Assembly (NCBI GenBank): GCA_003220225.1
Contig: QHRU01000055.1
Coordinates: 26,347-90,346 of the forward strand
From: Candidatus Rokuibacteriota bacterium
GTDB taxonomy: Bacteria > Methylomirabilota > Methylomirabilia > Rokubacteriales > CSP1-6
Length of the DNA: 64,000 nt
Direction: 5' to 3'
The position numbers and the translations under genes were made by a program. Positions 53,085 through 61,968 of the stretch are shown piece by piece; the stretch's first letter is position 1; the number at the start of each line of letters is the position of its first letter. The notes below the pieces were generated by a model. The model did not search any database. It had not been told where the DNA came from and saw only the letters and a list, made by a program, of their open reading frames with translations.

Positions 53085-53128
53085 CCCGCCACCGTCGGAC
53101 CGGCTGGCGCTGGGGCCAGGAGGAAGCC

Positions 53129-54445
53129 ATGGCACACCAGGAGAGCTCGCAGGTTGGGAGTCGTCGGGCATTTCTCAAGATGGTGGCGGGCGCGGCGACG
53201 GGGGCCGCCGTCGCGGGCGGGATCCCGGCCATCGTCGCGGCGCAGAAGGCCCCGAGCTTTCCGAAGGGGACGAGGCTCAACGTTCTGGAATGGGTGAGCT
53301 TCGTCCCGGCCTCCGACGTCGAGTTCAAGCGTCTCGCGGCCGAGTTCGGGAAGCTGGCGGGGGTCGAGGTCACCGTCGACCAGATCAACATGAACGACCT
53401 GAATCCCCGGATCGCGTCGGCCATCGAGACCAAGTCCGGGCCCGACATCATCATGATGATCTCCAACTGGCCGCACCTCTACGCGGACGGCCTGGCCGAC
53501 GTGGACGACGTGGCCGAGGAGATCGCCAAGCGGGACGGCGCCTACTACGAGCACAGCAAGAAGGTCAGCGTCGTCGATGGCCGCTGGAAGGCGGTGCCGC
53601 TCTGCTCGGTCCCCTCGACCTGGGCGTATCGCGACGACTGGTTCAAGGAAGCCGGTGCCAGCAAGTTCCCTGACACCTGGGACGAGCTGCGCAAGGTCGG
53701 GATCGAGCTCAAGAAGAAGGACCGCCCGCTGGGTCAGGCCTTTGGCCACAGCCTCGGCGATCCGAACAACTGGGCCTACTCGGTGACCTGGGGCTTCGGC
53801 GGCGCCGAGATCGACGACAAAGGCAAGGTCGTCATCAACAGCAAGGCGACGATCGAGGCCGTGAAGTTCACCGTCGGCTTCTGGAAGGATTGCCTCGACG
53901 AAGGCGGGCTGGCGTGGGACGACTCCAGCAACAACCGCGCGTATCTCGCCGGAACGATCTCCGGGACGATCAATGGCGCGAGCATCTACTTCGTCGCCAA
54001 GCGGCAGTTTCCCGAAATCGCCAAGGTCACGAACCACGGCCACATGCCCAAGGGCCCGGGGGGACGCTTCTACAATATCGGCGGTCAGGGTCGCTCGGTC
54101 ATGAAGTATTCCAAGAACCAGCAGGTCGCCAAGGAGTTCCTGCGCTGGTTCATGGACCGGCCGCAGTACGACAAGTGGATGGCGGCGAACGACGGTTATG
54201 TCGTGGGCCCGACGCCCTACTGGGAGAAGCACACCCTGTGGGAGCGCGATCCCAAGCTCGTCCCCTTCAAGGAGGCGTCAAAGTACGGCCGCTGGCCGGG
54301 ATATCCTGGGCCGCCGAGCCGGAAAGCCTCCGAGGCCCTCGTGAAGTACATCCTCGTGGACATGTACGCTCAGGCCATCAAGGGCATGAAGCCCGAGGAC
54401 GCGGCGAGGTGGGCTGAGGGCGAGCTGAAGAAGGCGTACGCGTAG
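53129..54445 (+). CDS. Sugar-type (family 1) ABC substrate-binding protein with Tat-like signal
   Basis: 438 residues from ATG 53129 with an AGGAGGAA Shine-Dalgarno. The N-terminus GSRRAFLKMVAGAATGAAVA is a twin-arginine signal, cleaved near IVAAQK. The mature fold matches UgpB/MalE-type binding proteins (TRLNVLEWVSFVPASD, GPDIIMMISNWPHLYADGLA, PSTWAYRDDWFKEAG). Typical ligands are oligosaccharides, polyols and glycerol phosphodiesters. It is followed by two permease genes. Confidence 0.9.
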   Translation: MAHQESSQVGSRRAFLKMVAGAATGAAVAGGIPAIVAAQKAPSFPKGTRLNVLEWVSFVPASDVEFKRLAAEFGKLAGVEVTVDQINMNDLNPRIASAIETKSGPDIIMMISNWPHLYADGLADVDDVAEEIAKRDGAYYEHSKKVSVVDGRWKAVPLCSVPSTWAYRDDWFKEAGASKFPDTWDELRKVGIELKKKDRPLGQAFGHSLGDPNNWAYSVTWGFGGAEIDDKGKVVINSKATIEAVKFTVGFWKDCLDEGGLAWDDSSNNRAYLAGTISGTINGASIYFVAKRQFPEIAKVTNHGHMPKGPGGRFYNIGGQGRSVMKYSKNQQVAKEFLRWFMDRPQYDKWMAANDGYVVGPTPYWEKHTLWERDPKLVPFKEASKYGRWPGYPGPPSRKASEALVKYILVDMYAQAIKGMKPEDAARWAEGELKKAYA

Positions 54446-54456
54446 GAGCAACGCAG

Positions 54457-55413
54457 ATGGCGGAACACGCCAGTCCGGCGTCCGCCGTTCCCGTCTCCAT
54501 CGTGGTGGCGGTGCCGGCGGCTCGCCGGCCGAGCCGGCTCGGCCGCCTCCTCGAGCGCGAGCACATCCTGGCGGGTGTGCTCCTCGCGCCCGCCCTCGTG
54601 ATCCTGACCCTCTTCATCGCCTACCCGTTCGTCCTCGGCATCTGGCTGGCGATCAGCGACAAGGTGGTCGGACGGCCCGGCGCCTTCGTCGGCCTCCACA
54701 ACTTCCGGGTGAACCTGAACGACGCGATCTTCCTGCGCGCCTTCCAGAACACGTTCGTCTACACGTTCATCGCGACCTTCTTCAAGCTGCTCCTGGGAAT
54801 GCTGGCGGCGCTGCTGCTGAACCACCATTTCCGGTTCAAGCGGATCGTGCGCGCGTCCATGCTCCTGCCCTGGATCGTGCCCACGGTCCTGAGCACCCTG
54901 GCGTGGCAATGGATGTTCGACGCGACGTTCAGCGTGTTCAACTGGATGCTCATGAACGTCGGCCTGATCTCCAGCCGGATCCTGTGGCTGGGCGACGGGA
55001 CGATGGCCATGGGCTGCCTGATCGCGGTCAACGTGTGGCGCGGCATGCCCTTCTTCGCCATCACGCTGCTGGCCGGCCTGCAGACCGTCAACCCGGATCT
55101 GCACGAGGCGGCGGAGATCGACGGGGCCAACGCCTGGCAGCGGTTCTGGCGGGTGACGCTTCCCCTGATCAAGCCGATCATGCTCGTGGTCGTCCTGTTC
55201 TCGATGATCGCGACGTTCGCCGACTTCCAGCTCATCTACGTGCTGACCCGGGGTGGGCCCTACAGCAGCACGCACGTCTTCGGCACCTACGCCTACGAGA
55301 TCGCCATGCGGGCGGCCAAGCTCGGTCAGGGCGCCTCCATCTCGCTCTCTCTTTTCCCGTTCCTCCTCGCCGTCATCGTGTTCCAGCTCTGGTACATCCG
55401 GCGGAGCGACTGA
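54457..55413 (+). CDS. Sugar-type ABC importer permease, UgpA/MalF-like
   Basis: 318 residues, six membrane helices, starting 11 bp after the SBP stop. The first helix region ILAGVLLAPALVILTLFIAY and the EAA loop EAAEIDGANAWQRFWRVTLP are the family marks. It pairs with the next permease. Its N-terminal 40 residues are an extra Pro/Ala/Arg-rich cytoplasmic tail. Confidence 0.92.
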   Translation: MAEHASPASAVPVSIVVAVPAARRPSRLGRLLEREHILAGVLLAPALVILTLFIAYPFVLGIWLAISDKVVGRPGAFVGLHNFRVNLNDAIFLRAFQNTFVYTFIATFFKLLLGMLAALLLNHHFRFKRIVRASMLLPWIVPTVLSTLAWQWMFDATFSVFNWMLMNVGLISSRILWLGDGTMAMGCLIAVNVWRGMPFFAITLLAGLQTVNPDLHEAAEIDGANAWQRFWRVTLPLIKPIMLVVVLFSMIATFADFQLIYVLTRGGPYSSTHVFGTYAYEIAMRAAKLGQGASISLSLFPFLLAVIVFQLWYIRRSD

Positions 55414-55416
55414 CCG

Positions 55417-56262
55417 ATGGCCGTACGGTACGGAAGCCCACTGAAGCGCGCGTTCACGTTCCACATCCCCCTGGCCTTGATGGTCGGAGCGACCCTGTTT
55501 CCGTTCTACTGGATGGTGGTCACGTCCATCCGTCCCGATGTCGAGCTGTACAACGTCAAGATGAATCCGTTCTTCACGCTGCACCCCACGTTCAAGCACT
55601 TCGAGGATCTGTTCGAGCTGACCTACTTTCTGCGGTGGGCGTGGAACACGCTGTTCATCGCGATCGTCTCGACCGCGATCTCGCTCTTCTGCGGGCTGCT
55701 CGCCGGCTACGCGCTGGCGCGCCTGCAGTTCCGGTGGGCGCCGCCGCTGGGAACGATGATCTTCATCACCTACCTGGTGCCGCCGACCCTGCTGTTCATT
55801 CCGCTCGGTGACGTCGTCAAGGCCTTCGGGATCGGCGACACGCCGTGGGCCGTGATCCTCACGTACCCCACCTTCCTGATCCCGTTCTGCACCTGGCTCT
55901 TGATGGGATACTTCAAGACCATTCCGCGCGAGATCGAGGAGTGCGCCCGGATCGACGGGGCGAGTCGGATCCAGGCCATGGTCCGCATCAGCTTTCCGCT
56001 CGCCGTCCCCGGGATCCTCTCGGCCGGGATCTTCGCGTTCACCCTGTCCTGGAACGAGTTCCTCTACGCCCTCGTCTTCCTCTCGTCACCCCAACAGAAG
56101 ACGATCCCGATCGGCGTCTTCACCGAGCTCGTCCGCGGCGACGTCTTCTACTGGGGCCCGCTCATGGCCGGCGCCCTCCTGGGCTCGATCCCGGTCGCCC
56201 TCGTCTACTCCTTCTTCGTCGAGCATTACGTCACCGCCCTCACCGGCGCGGTCAAGGGGTAG
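55417..56262 (+). CDS. Sugar-type ABC importer permease, UgpE/MalG-like
   Basis: 281 residues, six membrane helices, 3 bp after the preceding permease gene. The EAA loop ECARIDGASRIQAMVRISFP and the FTLSWNEFLYALVF helix are typical of MalG/UgpE. No ATPase gene follows, so the system must use an ATPase encoded elsewhere, as shared MsmK/UgpC-type ATPases do in other bacteria. Confidence 0.92.
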   Translation: MAVRYGSPLKRAFTFHIPLALMVGATLFPFYWMVVTSIRPDVELYNVKMNPFFTLHPTFKHFEDLFELTYFLRWAWNTLFIAIVSTAISLFCGLLAGYALARLQFRWAPPLGTMIFITYLVPPTLLFIPLGDVVKAFGIGDTPWAVILTYPTFLIPFCTWLLMGYFKTIPREIEECARIDGASRIQAMVRISFPLAVPGILSAGIFAFTLSWNEFLYALVFLSSPQQKTIPIGVFTELVRGDVFYWGPLMAGALLGSIPVALVYSFFVEHYVTALTGAVKG

Positions 56263-56287
56263 TCAGGACACCTTGCAGGAGGTCGGC

Positions 56288-56854
56288 GTGATTGATCGCC
56301 AGCCTTCCCCGACCCGGCTCCGATGGTCCGCGCCGGCACTCATCGTGGGGACCGCGCTGCTCGTCGTCCTGCCGGCCCTTCCCGCCGCGGCGCAGTTCAC
56401 CGTCGCGGGCCGAAAGGTCTCGCCTCAGGAAGTCAACTTCGCCGGTCTCCGCTACACGTCGCCGCGCTACGGCCTGGTCGTGCAGATCAACCACGACGCG
56501 AAGCTCGCCGGCGATTTCGAGCTGAATCTCGTGGACGAGGCCTACGCCACCCTGCTCGGCACACACCAGAGCGCCCAGGTGCCGGCGGACCTGCTGCCGC
56601 TCGTATTCGTCAGCGACACCAAGATGGCTCGCTTCGGTGAGGGCGGGCGGCGCCGCATCTTCCGCTGGCTCGAGCCGACCATGCAGCTGCATCCCGACAT
56701 CCACCTCTCGCCGGCGGCCATCTTCGTCTCCGACGAGAACTTCAAGGACCGCGAGCGGCTTCGCTCCGCGCTCACCCGGGCGCTCTCGTTCCTGTTCGAC
56801 CGGCGCTTCCGCGAGGCACTCGACTCGATGGAACGCCCGATCCCCGACAAGTAG
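56288..56854 (+). CDS. Exported protein of unknown function (first of a five-gene unit)
   Basis: 188 residues from GTG 56288, preceded by AGGAGG. It has a Sec signal peptide (LIVGTALLVVLPALPAAAQ) and mature start FTVAGRKVSPQEVNFAGLRY. The body mixes beta strands with a helical C-terminus (LRSALTRALSFLFDRRFREA). There are no cysteines and no motif I recognise. It begins 25 bp after the sugar permease and 10 bp before a membrane-protein gene. It is probably periplasmic. Confidence 0.7.
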   Translation: MIDRQPSPTRLRWSAPALIVGTALLVVLPALPAAAQFTVAGRKVSPQEVNFAGLRYTSPRYGLVVQINHDAKLAGDFELNLVDEAYATLLGTHQSAQVPADLLPLVFVSDTKMARFGEGGRRRIFRWLEPTMQLHPDIHLSPAAIFVSDENFKDRERLRSALTRALSFLFDRRFREALDSMERPIPDK

Positions 56855-56864
56855 GCGGCCCGCG

Positions 56865-57404
56865 ATGCGCGAGGCTCTCCGCCGCCCTCCGACGATCGCG
56901 CTGGTGGCGAGCCTCTGCATGTTCGCCGTCGGAGCCTCCACCGGAGGGCTCCTCGTTCGCTTCCAGGACAGGCTGGGCGACGCCGCGCGGCGCGAGGTGG
57001 TCAAGCACCCCGACGTCCATGGCTTCGCCGGCGCCGAAGTCATCGACGAGGCGCGGATCGCCGAGATCGTCGAGCAGTCCAACAACGCGCTCCGCATGCT
57101 CCACGTCCACGGACTCGGCCTCGGCATGCTGATCCTGCTCGTCTCGCTCGCCATCGTGAACCTCCCGATCGCCGAGGGCCTCAAGCAGTCGCTGTGCGTC
57201 CTGGTGTCGCTCGGCGCGCTCTATCCGCCGGGGTGGCTCGCGTTGGCCTGGCTGATTCCGACCTGGGGGCTCGCGCGGCTCCGCGTGCCCGTCGAGTGGA
57301 TCTTCTTCGTCCCGTTCGGCGGGGCGGCCATCCTCGCCATCTGGGCGACGCTCGTCTGCTATCTCGTCGCGCTCGTGCGCGGGCGCCGACTGGAGCGTCC
57401 ATGA
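56865..57404 (+). CDS. Four-helix membrane protein of unknown function
   Basis: 179 residues from ATG 56865. Predicted membrane segments: IALVASLCMFAVGASTGGLL, LGLGMLILLVSLAIVNLPI, LCVLVSLGALYPPGWLALAW and a C-terminal FFVPFGGAAILAIWATLVCY. Between helices 1 and 2 is a soluble loop with a VIDEARIAEIVEQSNNALRM helix and then LHVHGLGLG, whose two His face the start of helix 2. It might bind a metal or heme, but that is speculation. The stop overlaps the next start (ATGA). Confidence 0.72.
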   Translation: MREALRRPPTIALVASLCMFAVGASTGGLLVRFQDRLGDAARREVVKHPDVHGFAGAEVIDEARIAEIVEQSNNALRMLHVHGLGLGMLILLVSLAIVNLPIAEGLKQSLCVLVSLGALYPPGWLALAWLIPTWGLARLRVPVEWIFFVPFGGAAILAIWATLVCYLVALVRGRRLERP

Positions 57405-58117
57405 GGCAACGCGCGCGGATCGTGGTCCTCCTGCTGGCAACGGCGGTGCTCGCCCTTGTACCCTGCGCCGCGCGCGCGCACCTCTTCCACAAGACCTACG
57501 AGCCGCCCGAGAACCAGATGACGCGCGACACGCGCCTGCTCCAGCTGCTCCTGGACGATCCGAGCGAGCGCTTCGAGCTGGCGCGCCGGGTGTGGGACGG
57601 CACGACGCGCGTGCGGATCAAGCCGGGGGGCTTTCGCCGGTGGCTGGTCCGGCCGAACGAGCCGGGCATGGTCTTCAAGGCCGACTACCAGCTGCACCGC
57701 TGGTCGGCGAGCCTCAAGGCCGAGGCCGGGCGGATCGACGGGCAGTACGGGACAGCGCTCGTGGCGCGGATCGAACACGGCCTGGCGGCGCGTCACCGCG
57801 ACGCGGTGAAGACGGCGCTGCTGGAGATGTACGTGGTGCTGCTCCGCGAGCTGCTGGAGACGCTCTGGCAGCACCTGGACCGGCCGGAGGCCACGGCGGC
57901 GCTCTACCCGTTCGTGCTGCGGTACTACTCCGTCAATCTCGAGGGCCACCTGAATACGTCGCGTCCGCTGGCGGCGACGACGGCGCGCGCGGCGCTGGAC
58001 GCGATGGCGCGTGCGTTCGGCGATCCCGAGACGGGGGCGCCGCCGGCGCCGGAGGGGTTCGACCGGCAGCGCCGGCGTCTGCTCCGGGTCCTCGGCGAGG
58101 CGGTGGCGCGGCCGTGA
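57401..58117 (+). CDS. Exported helical protein of unknown function
   Basis: 238 residues with a Sec signal peptide (IVVLLLATAVLALVPCAARA) and mature start HLFHKTYEPPENQMTRDTRL. The mature part is nearly all helical, with long amphipathic segments (ALLEMYVVLLRELLETLWQH) like a periplasmic helical bundle. No motif recognised. The first mature residues carry two His. It is coupled by 4-bp overlaps to both neighbours. Confidence 0.7.
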   Translation: MRQRARIVVLLLATAVLALVPCAARAHLFHKTYEPPENQMTRDTRLLQLLLDDPSERFELARRVWDGTTRVRIKPGGFRRWLVRPNEPGMVFKADYQLHRWSASLKAEAGRIDGQYGTALVARIEHGLAARHRDAVKTALLEMYVVLLRELLETLWQHLDRPEATAALYPFVLRYYSVNLEGHLNTSRPLAATTARAALDAMARAFGDPETGAPPAPEGFDRQRRRLLRVLGEAVARP

Positions 58118-58455
58118 GGCGGTGGCGTGGCCCGCTCGCGGTGGCGCTGGCCGCCGGCCTCGTGGCGATCGCCGTGCCGGACACGGCCGCGGCGAACGGC
58201 AGCACGCGGCGCGAGATTCAGGGCCGCGTCGCCTCGGTGGACGCCGCCGCCGGCGTGCTCGTGGTCACCCACGAGTTCCGCGGGCGCACGACGCGGGTGA
58301 CACTCAAAACCGCCCCGGCCATCCGGGTCTTCTCGTGCGCAGAGGAACAGAGAGGGCTCGGCCACCTGAAAGCGGGCATGGAGGTGAGCGCGTTCTACGA
58401 GGCGGTCGGCGCCGACGGGATCGTCAACCTCATCGTGATCGAGCCACGGCCATGA
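58114..58455 (+). CDS. Small exported beta-rich protein with one conserved Cys (paralogue 1)
   Basis: 113 residues from a GTG overlapping the previous stop (GTGA). A Sec signal (LAVALAAGLVAIAVPDTAAA) is followed by REIQGRVASVDAAAGVLVVT and TLKTAPAIRVFSCAEEQRG, then LKAGMEVSAFYEAVGADGIV. The strand pattern and length resemble OB-fold DUF5666-like domains. It shares layout with the next gene, including the single Cys at the same place. Function unknown. Confidence 0.68.
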   Translation: MRRWRGPLAVALAAGLVAIAVPDTAAANGSTRREIQGRVASVDAAAGVLVVTHEFRGRTTRVTLKTAPAIRVFSCAEEQRGLGHLKAGMEVSAFYEAVGADGIVNLIVIEPRP

Positions 58456-58781
58456 GCGCGGGCCGGGCGGCGCTCGCGCTGCTCGCCGCGCTCGGACTCT
58501 GGACCGCGCCCGCGGCGGGGCACGAGGAGCGCTTGCTCGTCGGCCGGGTGGAGACGATCGACCCGGCGCGTCGGCTGATGGTGGTGAGCAAGGCGGATGG
58601 CGAGCGACGCCGCCTGGAGGTCAATCCCGAGACGGAAGTGATCGCGTGCCGCACGAGAGCGGGCTTGACGGTCGTCCGTGCCGGCGAGCTCGTCCGCGTG
58701 AAATATCTCGAGAAGCCCGGGAACGCGACGGAGGCCCAGTCGATCCTGCTGCTGGGCGGGCTCGACGGAAGAGCGAGGTGA
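58452..58781 (+). CDS. Small exported beta-rich protein with one conserved Cys (paralogue 2)
   Basis: 109 residues, 4-bp overlap with paralogue 1. The signal peptide (ALALLAALGLWTAPAAG) is followed by LLVGRVETIDPARRLMVVSK and LEVNPETEVIACRTRAGLTV, then VRAGELVRVKYLEKPGN. The order (GRV-x-ID-x-A, strand, VxxC, RxG-x-V) repeats that of paralogue 1, pointing to an old tandem duplication. It is the last gene of the five-gene unit. A 75-bp gap separates it from the third Liv system. Confidence 0.68.
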   Translation: MSAGRAALALLAALGLWTAPAAGHEERLLVGRVETIDPARRLMVVSKADGERRRLEVNPETEVIACRTRAGLTVVRAGELVRVKYLEKPGNATEAQSILLLGGLDGRAR

Positions 58782-58856
58782 CACAGCGACGGTGACAGGT
58801 CCACGGCCGAGACGAAACGCCCCGTCGAAGCGGCGGGAGCACGGGAGGATCACGCG

Positions 58857-60098
58857 ATGAGACGACCATTCGTGTTCGCGGCGGCGACGCTGCTGGCCGC
58901 GTGTCTGCTATGGCCCGGATGGGTGGGCGCGTTCCAGAGCGAGGGGACGGTCAGGATCGGCGGCATGTGGCCGCTGAGCGGCCCGGCGGCCTTCTTCGGC
59001 AAGGCGGCGCACGGCCTCGCCAGCCTCGCCGTCGACGAGATCAACGAGGCCGGCGGGCTCGTCGTGGAGGGCAAGCGCGTGAAGCTCGCGCTCCACGCGC
59101 AGGACGAAGCCTGCAACGCCGAGCAGGGGCTGGCGGTGGTGAAGCGCCTGGCCACCGTGGACAAGGTGATCTTCTCCCTCGGCCCCGGCTGCTCGTCGGT
59201 CGCCGAGCCGGTCTTCGGAACGCTCCAGAAGAAACTCGGAGACGCCTCGGACAGCGGGCTCCAGCTCCTCTTCTTCACCGACATCGCGACCAAGTTCGGG
59301 CTGGCCAAGCTGTCGCCCTGGGTGTTTCGCAACACGCCCGACGAGCCGGCCATGTACGACTTCGTCGTGAAGTACCTCAAGGAGAAGCACCCCGACCTCA
59401 AGACCGTCATGGTCTCCTACGAGTCCGATTTCGCGCACTCCGCGGCGACCTGGAACCTGGCGGTCAAGCCGGCGCTCGAGCGCCACAAGCACCATCAGAT
59501 CGTCGAGGTGGTGGACTGGCGATGGCTCGACAACGAATTCGGCGCCCAGGTCACCCGGCTCCGCAAGGCCAACGCCGACGTCTACTTCAGCCTGACCCAC
59601 ACGCCGAGCACGTGCCCGTCGATGCTCGAGCTCAAGCGTCAGCGGGTCAAGCCGAAGATGGTCATCGGCATCACGAGTCTCGCCGGCACCGAGGTGCTGC
59701 AGCAGTGTCCGGACGTGGCCGCCGGCATCATCGCCCCGTCCAACTTCGCGCCGATCACGCCCCGGGCCAAGCAGGTGGCCGACAAGGCCTGGGAGCGGTA
59801 CAAGGCCGACAGCAACATCCACAGCGTCCCGGCCTACGAGAACGTGCACCTGATGAAGGGGCTCATCGAGAAGGCCGCCATCAAGAACACCGAGGACACC
59901 CTGCTCGCGGATCGGCGGAAGCTGCGCGATCAGCTGGCCAAGGTGGGCACGTTCCAGGGCGTGGTGGGCAAGATCACCATGCGGCCGGAGGACGATCCCG
60001 TGAAGCCGCGGGACGTGGACAAGGACATGATCCTCGTGCAGATCAAGGCGGCCAAGTGGGACGTGTTCTGGGCGCCCGAGCACCTGAAGCGGAACTGA
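58857..60098 (+). CDS. livK: Branched-chain-type ABC substrate-binding protein (third system)
   Basis: 413 residues with a Sec signal peptide (FVFAAATLLAACLLWPGWVG) and mature start EGTVRIGGMWPLSGPAAFFG. It has a type I binding-protein fold with DEACNAEQGLAVVKRL and VMVSYESDFAHSAATWNLAV. It is the first gene of a five-gene SBP-LivH-LivM-LivG-LivF operon. The ligand is unknown. Confidence 0.9.
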   Translation: MRRPFVFAAATLLAACLLWPGWVGAFQSEGTVRIGGMWPLSGPAAFFGKAAHGLASLAVDEINEAGGLVVEGKRVKLALHAQDEACNAEQGLAVVKRLATVDKVIFSLGPGCSSVAEPVFGTLQKKLGDASDSGLQLLFFTDIATKFGLAKLSPWVFRNTPDEPAMYDFVVKYLKEKHPDLKTVMVSYESDFAHSAATWNLAVKPALERHKHHQIVEVVDWRWLDNEFGAQVTRLRKANADVYFSLTHTPSTCPSMLELKRQRVKPKMVIGITSLAGTEVLQQCPDVAAGIIAPSNFAPITPRAKQVADKAWERYKADSNIHSVPAYENVHLMKGLIEKAAIKNTEDTLLADRRKLRDQLAKVGTFQGVVGKITMRPEDDPVKPRDVDKDMILVQIKAAKWDVFWAPEHLKRN

Positions 60099-60164
60099 CC
60101 TGACCGAGCGCTCCCGGGCCCGCCCGAGCCGGCGGGTCCGGGAGCGTGTGCGGAGGGCCGACGC

Positions 60165-61046
60165 GTGGGGACCGCTCTCTTCGACGGCACGGAGCAGCTC
60201 ATCAACGGCCTGATGTACGGCTGCTTCTACGCGCTCGTCGGCGGCGGCTTCACGCTGCTCTTCGGGGTCCTGCGTCGCTTCAACCTCGCCTACGGCTCCA
60301 CCATCATGGCCGGCGCCTACGCCGGCCTCATTCCCGTCTACCTGTTCAAAGCGCCGGTGCTCGTGCTGTTCGTCACCACCATCGTCGTGTCCGTGCTCGT
60401 CGGGCTGCTGGTGGAGTTCTGCTGCTTCCGCTTCCTCCGCAAGGGTCACGAGCTGGCGCCGCTCATGACGACCATCGGGATGCTGATCGTCATCGACGAG
60501 ACGATCGTCCACCTCACCGACGCCGTCGGGCTGAAGTACCCGGCGCCCTTCGGCGACGAGTCGCTCGCCCTCGGCCCGTTCCTGATTCGCCCCGACTACC
60601 TGGCCATCCTCGTCGTGAGCATCGCGTGCTTTTCGGCGATCTTCTGGCTGATGCACCGGACGCGCTTCGGACGCGCCATGCGCGCGGTGGCCGAGCGGCC
60701 GGAGGCGGCGCAGATCCTCGGGGTGAGCGTCCGCCGCGTCAACGTGCTCACCTTCGTGCTGACCTCGGCGATGGCGGGCATCATCGGGTTCTTCGCCGCG
60801 GTCAGCGTCGGCTCGGCCCGGCCGGAGATGGCCGCGTGGCTGACCGGCAAGGGCCTCGTGGTGATGGTGCTCGGCGGGCTCGGGAGCTTTCCCGGCGCGA
60901 TTCTCGGGGGCCTCGCGCTCGGCGTGCTCGAGTTCGAGGCCGTGTGGTTCCTCGGCTCGTCCTACCGGGATATCCTGGCGTTCTCGATCCTGTTCCTGAT
61001 CCTGATGGTTCGCCCCGGCGGGCTCCTCGGCAGCCGGCCCGCCTGA
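60165..61046 (+). CDS. livH: Branched-chain-type ABC importer permease LivH (third system)
   Basis: 293 residues from GTG 60165, preceded by GGAGG. LivH marks include LINGLMYGCFYALVGGGFTL and FGVLRRFNLAYGSTIMAGAY, the latter departing from the usual VINxAHGE pattern (NLAYGS). The C-terminal MVRPGGLLGSRPA is typical. It starts 66 bp after the SBP stop and ends 4 bp before livM. Confidence 0.9.
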   Translation: MGTALFDGTEQLINGLMYGCFYALVGGGFTLLFGVLRRFNLAYGSTIMAGAYAGLIPVYLFKAPVLVLFVTTIVVSVLVGLLVEFCCFRFLRKGHELAPLMTTIGMLIVIDETIVHLTDAVGLKYPAPFGDESLALGPFLIRPDYLAILVVSIACFSAIFWLMHRTRFGRAMRAVAERPEAAQILGVSVRRVNVLTFVLTSAMAGIIGFFAAVSVGSARPEMAAWLTGKGLVVMVLGGLGSFPGAILGGLALGVLEFEAVWFLGSSYRDILAFSILFLILMVRPGGLLGSRPA

Positions 61047-61050
61047 CTCC

Positions 61051-61968
61051 ATGGAGTACTACATCGCCATCGCCTCCATCATCGGCATTCACGCCATGCT
61101 CGGCCTCAGCGTCTACCTCGTGGCCATCAGCGGCCAGATGTCGTTCGGCCAGCAGGGCTTCTTCGCCCTCGGCGCCTACCTCGCGGGCATGTCCACCGCG
61201 CTCTGGGGCCTGCACCTGCTGCCCGCGCTCGCGCTCGGCGTGGTCGTCGCCGCGGTCGTCGGCCTGCTCGTGGGCTTTCCCGCGCTGCGCGTGCGGGGAC
61301 TCTATCTCGCCATCGCCACCTTCGGGTTCGGCGAGATCGTGCGCCTGGCGTTCCTCAACGTCCGCTATACGCGTCGGATCGGCGACCGCGTGGTGGGCCC
61401 GAACGCCTCCGAGGGCTTCCGCCACGTGCGCTACATCTACGACCGGGGCATCACCCCGCTCGAGTATCTCGGCATCATCCTGCTCGCCCTCGCCGTCGTC
61501 GTCGTCCTCTTCTTCGCGCTCGAGCGCTCGAAGCTCGGCGCCACGCTGCGCGCGGTGGAGGAGGACGAAGTGGCGGCCTCGATGGTCGGGATCAACGTCA
61601 CCCGGGCGAAGGTCTTCGGCTTCACCGCCGCGGCGGGCGTGGCGGGGCTCGCGGGCGGGCTCTTCGTCCACTACTCGAGCTACATCGACCACGACATGGT
61701 GGCGCTGCCGCTGGCCATCGCCTCGGTGACCTATCCGATCTTCGGCGGCCTCGGGAGCTTCGTGGGGCCGCTCCTCGGGGCGGTGGTGCTCGTGGGCCTC
61801 ACGGAGAGCTTGCGGGCGCTGCACGACGCGCGCGAGATCATCTACGGCGCGCTCATCATCCTCACCATGCTCTTCCGCCCCCGTGGACTCGTGGACGAGG
61901 CGCTCGTCCTCAGGGTCAAGGGATGGCTGCGGCCGCGCGCGGTGCGCCGCCCGGCCCCGGCCCCGTGA
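61051..61968 (+). CDS. livM: Branched-chain-type ABC importer permease LivM (third system)
   Basis: 305 residues, multi-helix, with the LivM signature AISGQMSFGQQGFFALGAY and the ATPase-contact loop RAVEEDEVAASMVGINVTRA. It ends MLFRPRGLVDEA followed by a basic tail. The stop overlaps the livG GTG (GTGA). Confidence 0.92.
   Translation: MEYYIAIASIIGIHAMLGLSVYLVAISGQMSFGQQGFFALGAYLAGMSTALWGLHLLPALALGVVVAAVVGLLVGFPALRVRGLYLAIATFGFGEIVRLAFLNVRYTRRIGDRVVGPNASEGFRHVRYIYDRGITPLEYLGIILLALAVVVVLFFALERSKLGATLRAVEEDEVAASMVGINVTRAKVFGFTAAAGVAGLAGGLFVHYSSYIDHDMVALPLAIASVTYPIFGGLGSFVGPLLGAVVLVGLTESLRALHDAREIIYGALIILTMLFRPRGLVDEALVLRVKGWLRPRAVRRPAPAP

Noticed and set aside
58908..61052. 714-codon open frame on the minus strand
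   Set aside because: It is antisense to the third Liv SBP and LivH, and the composition is that of a shadow.
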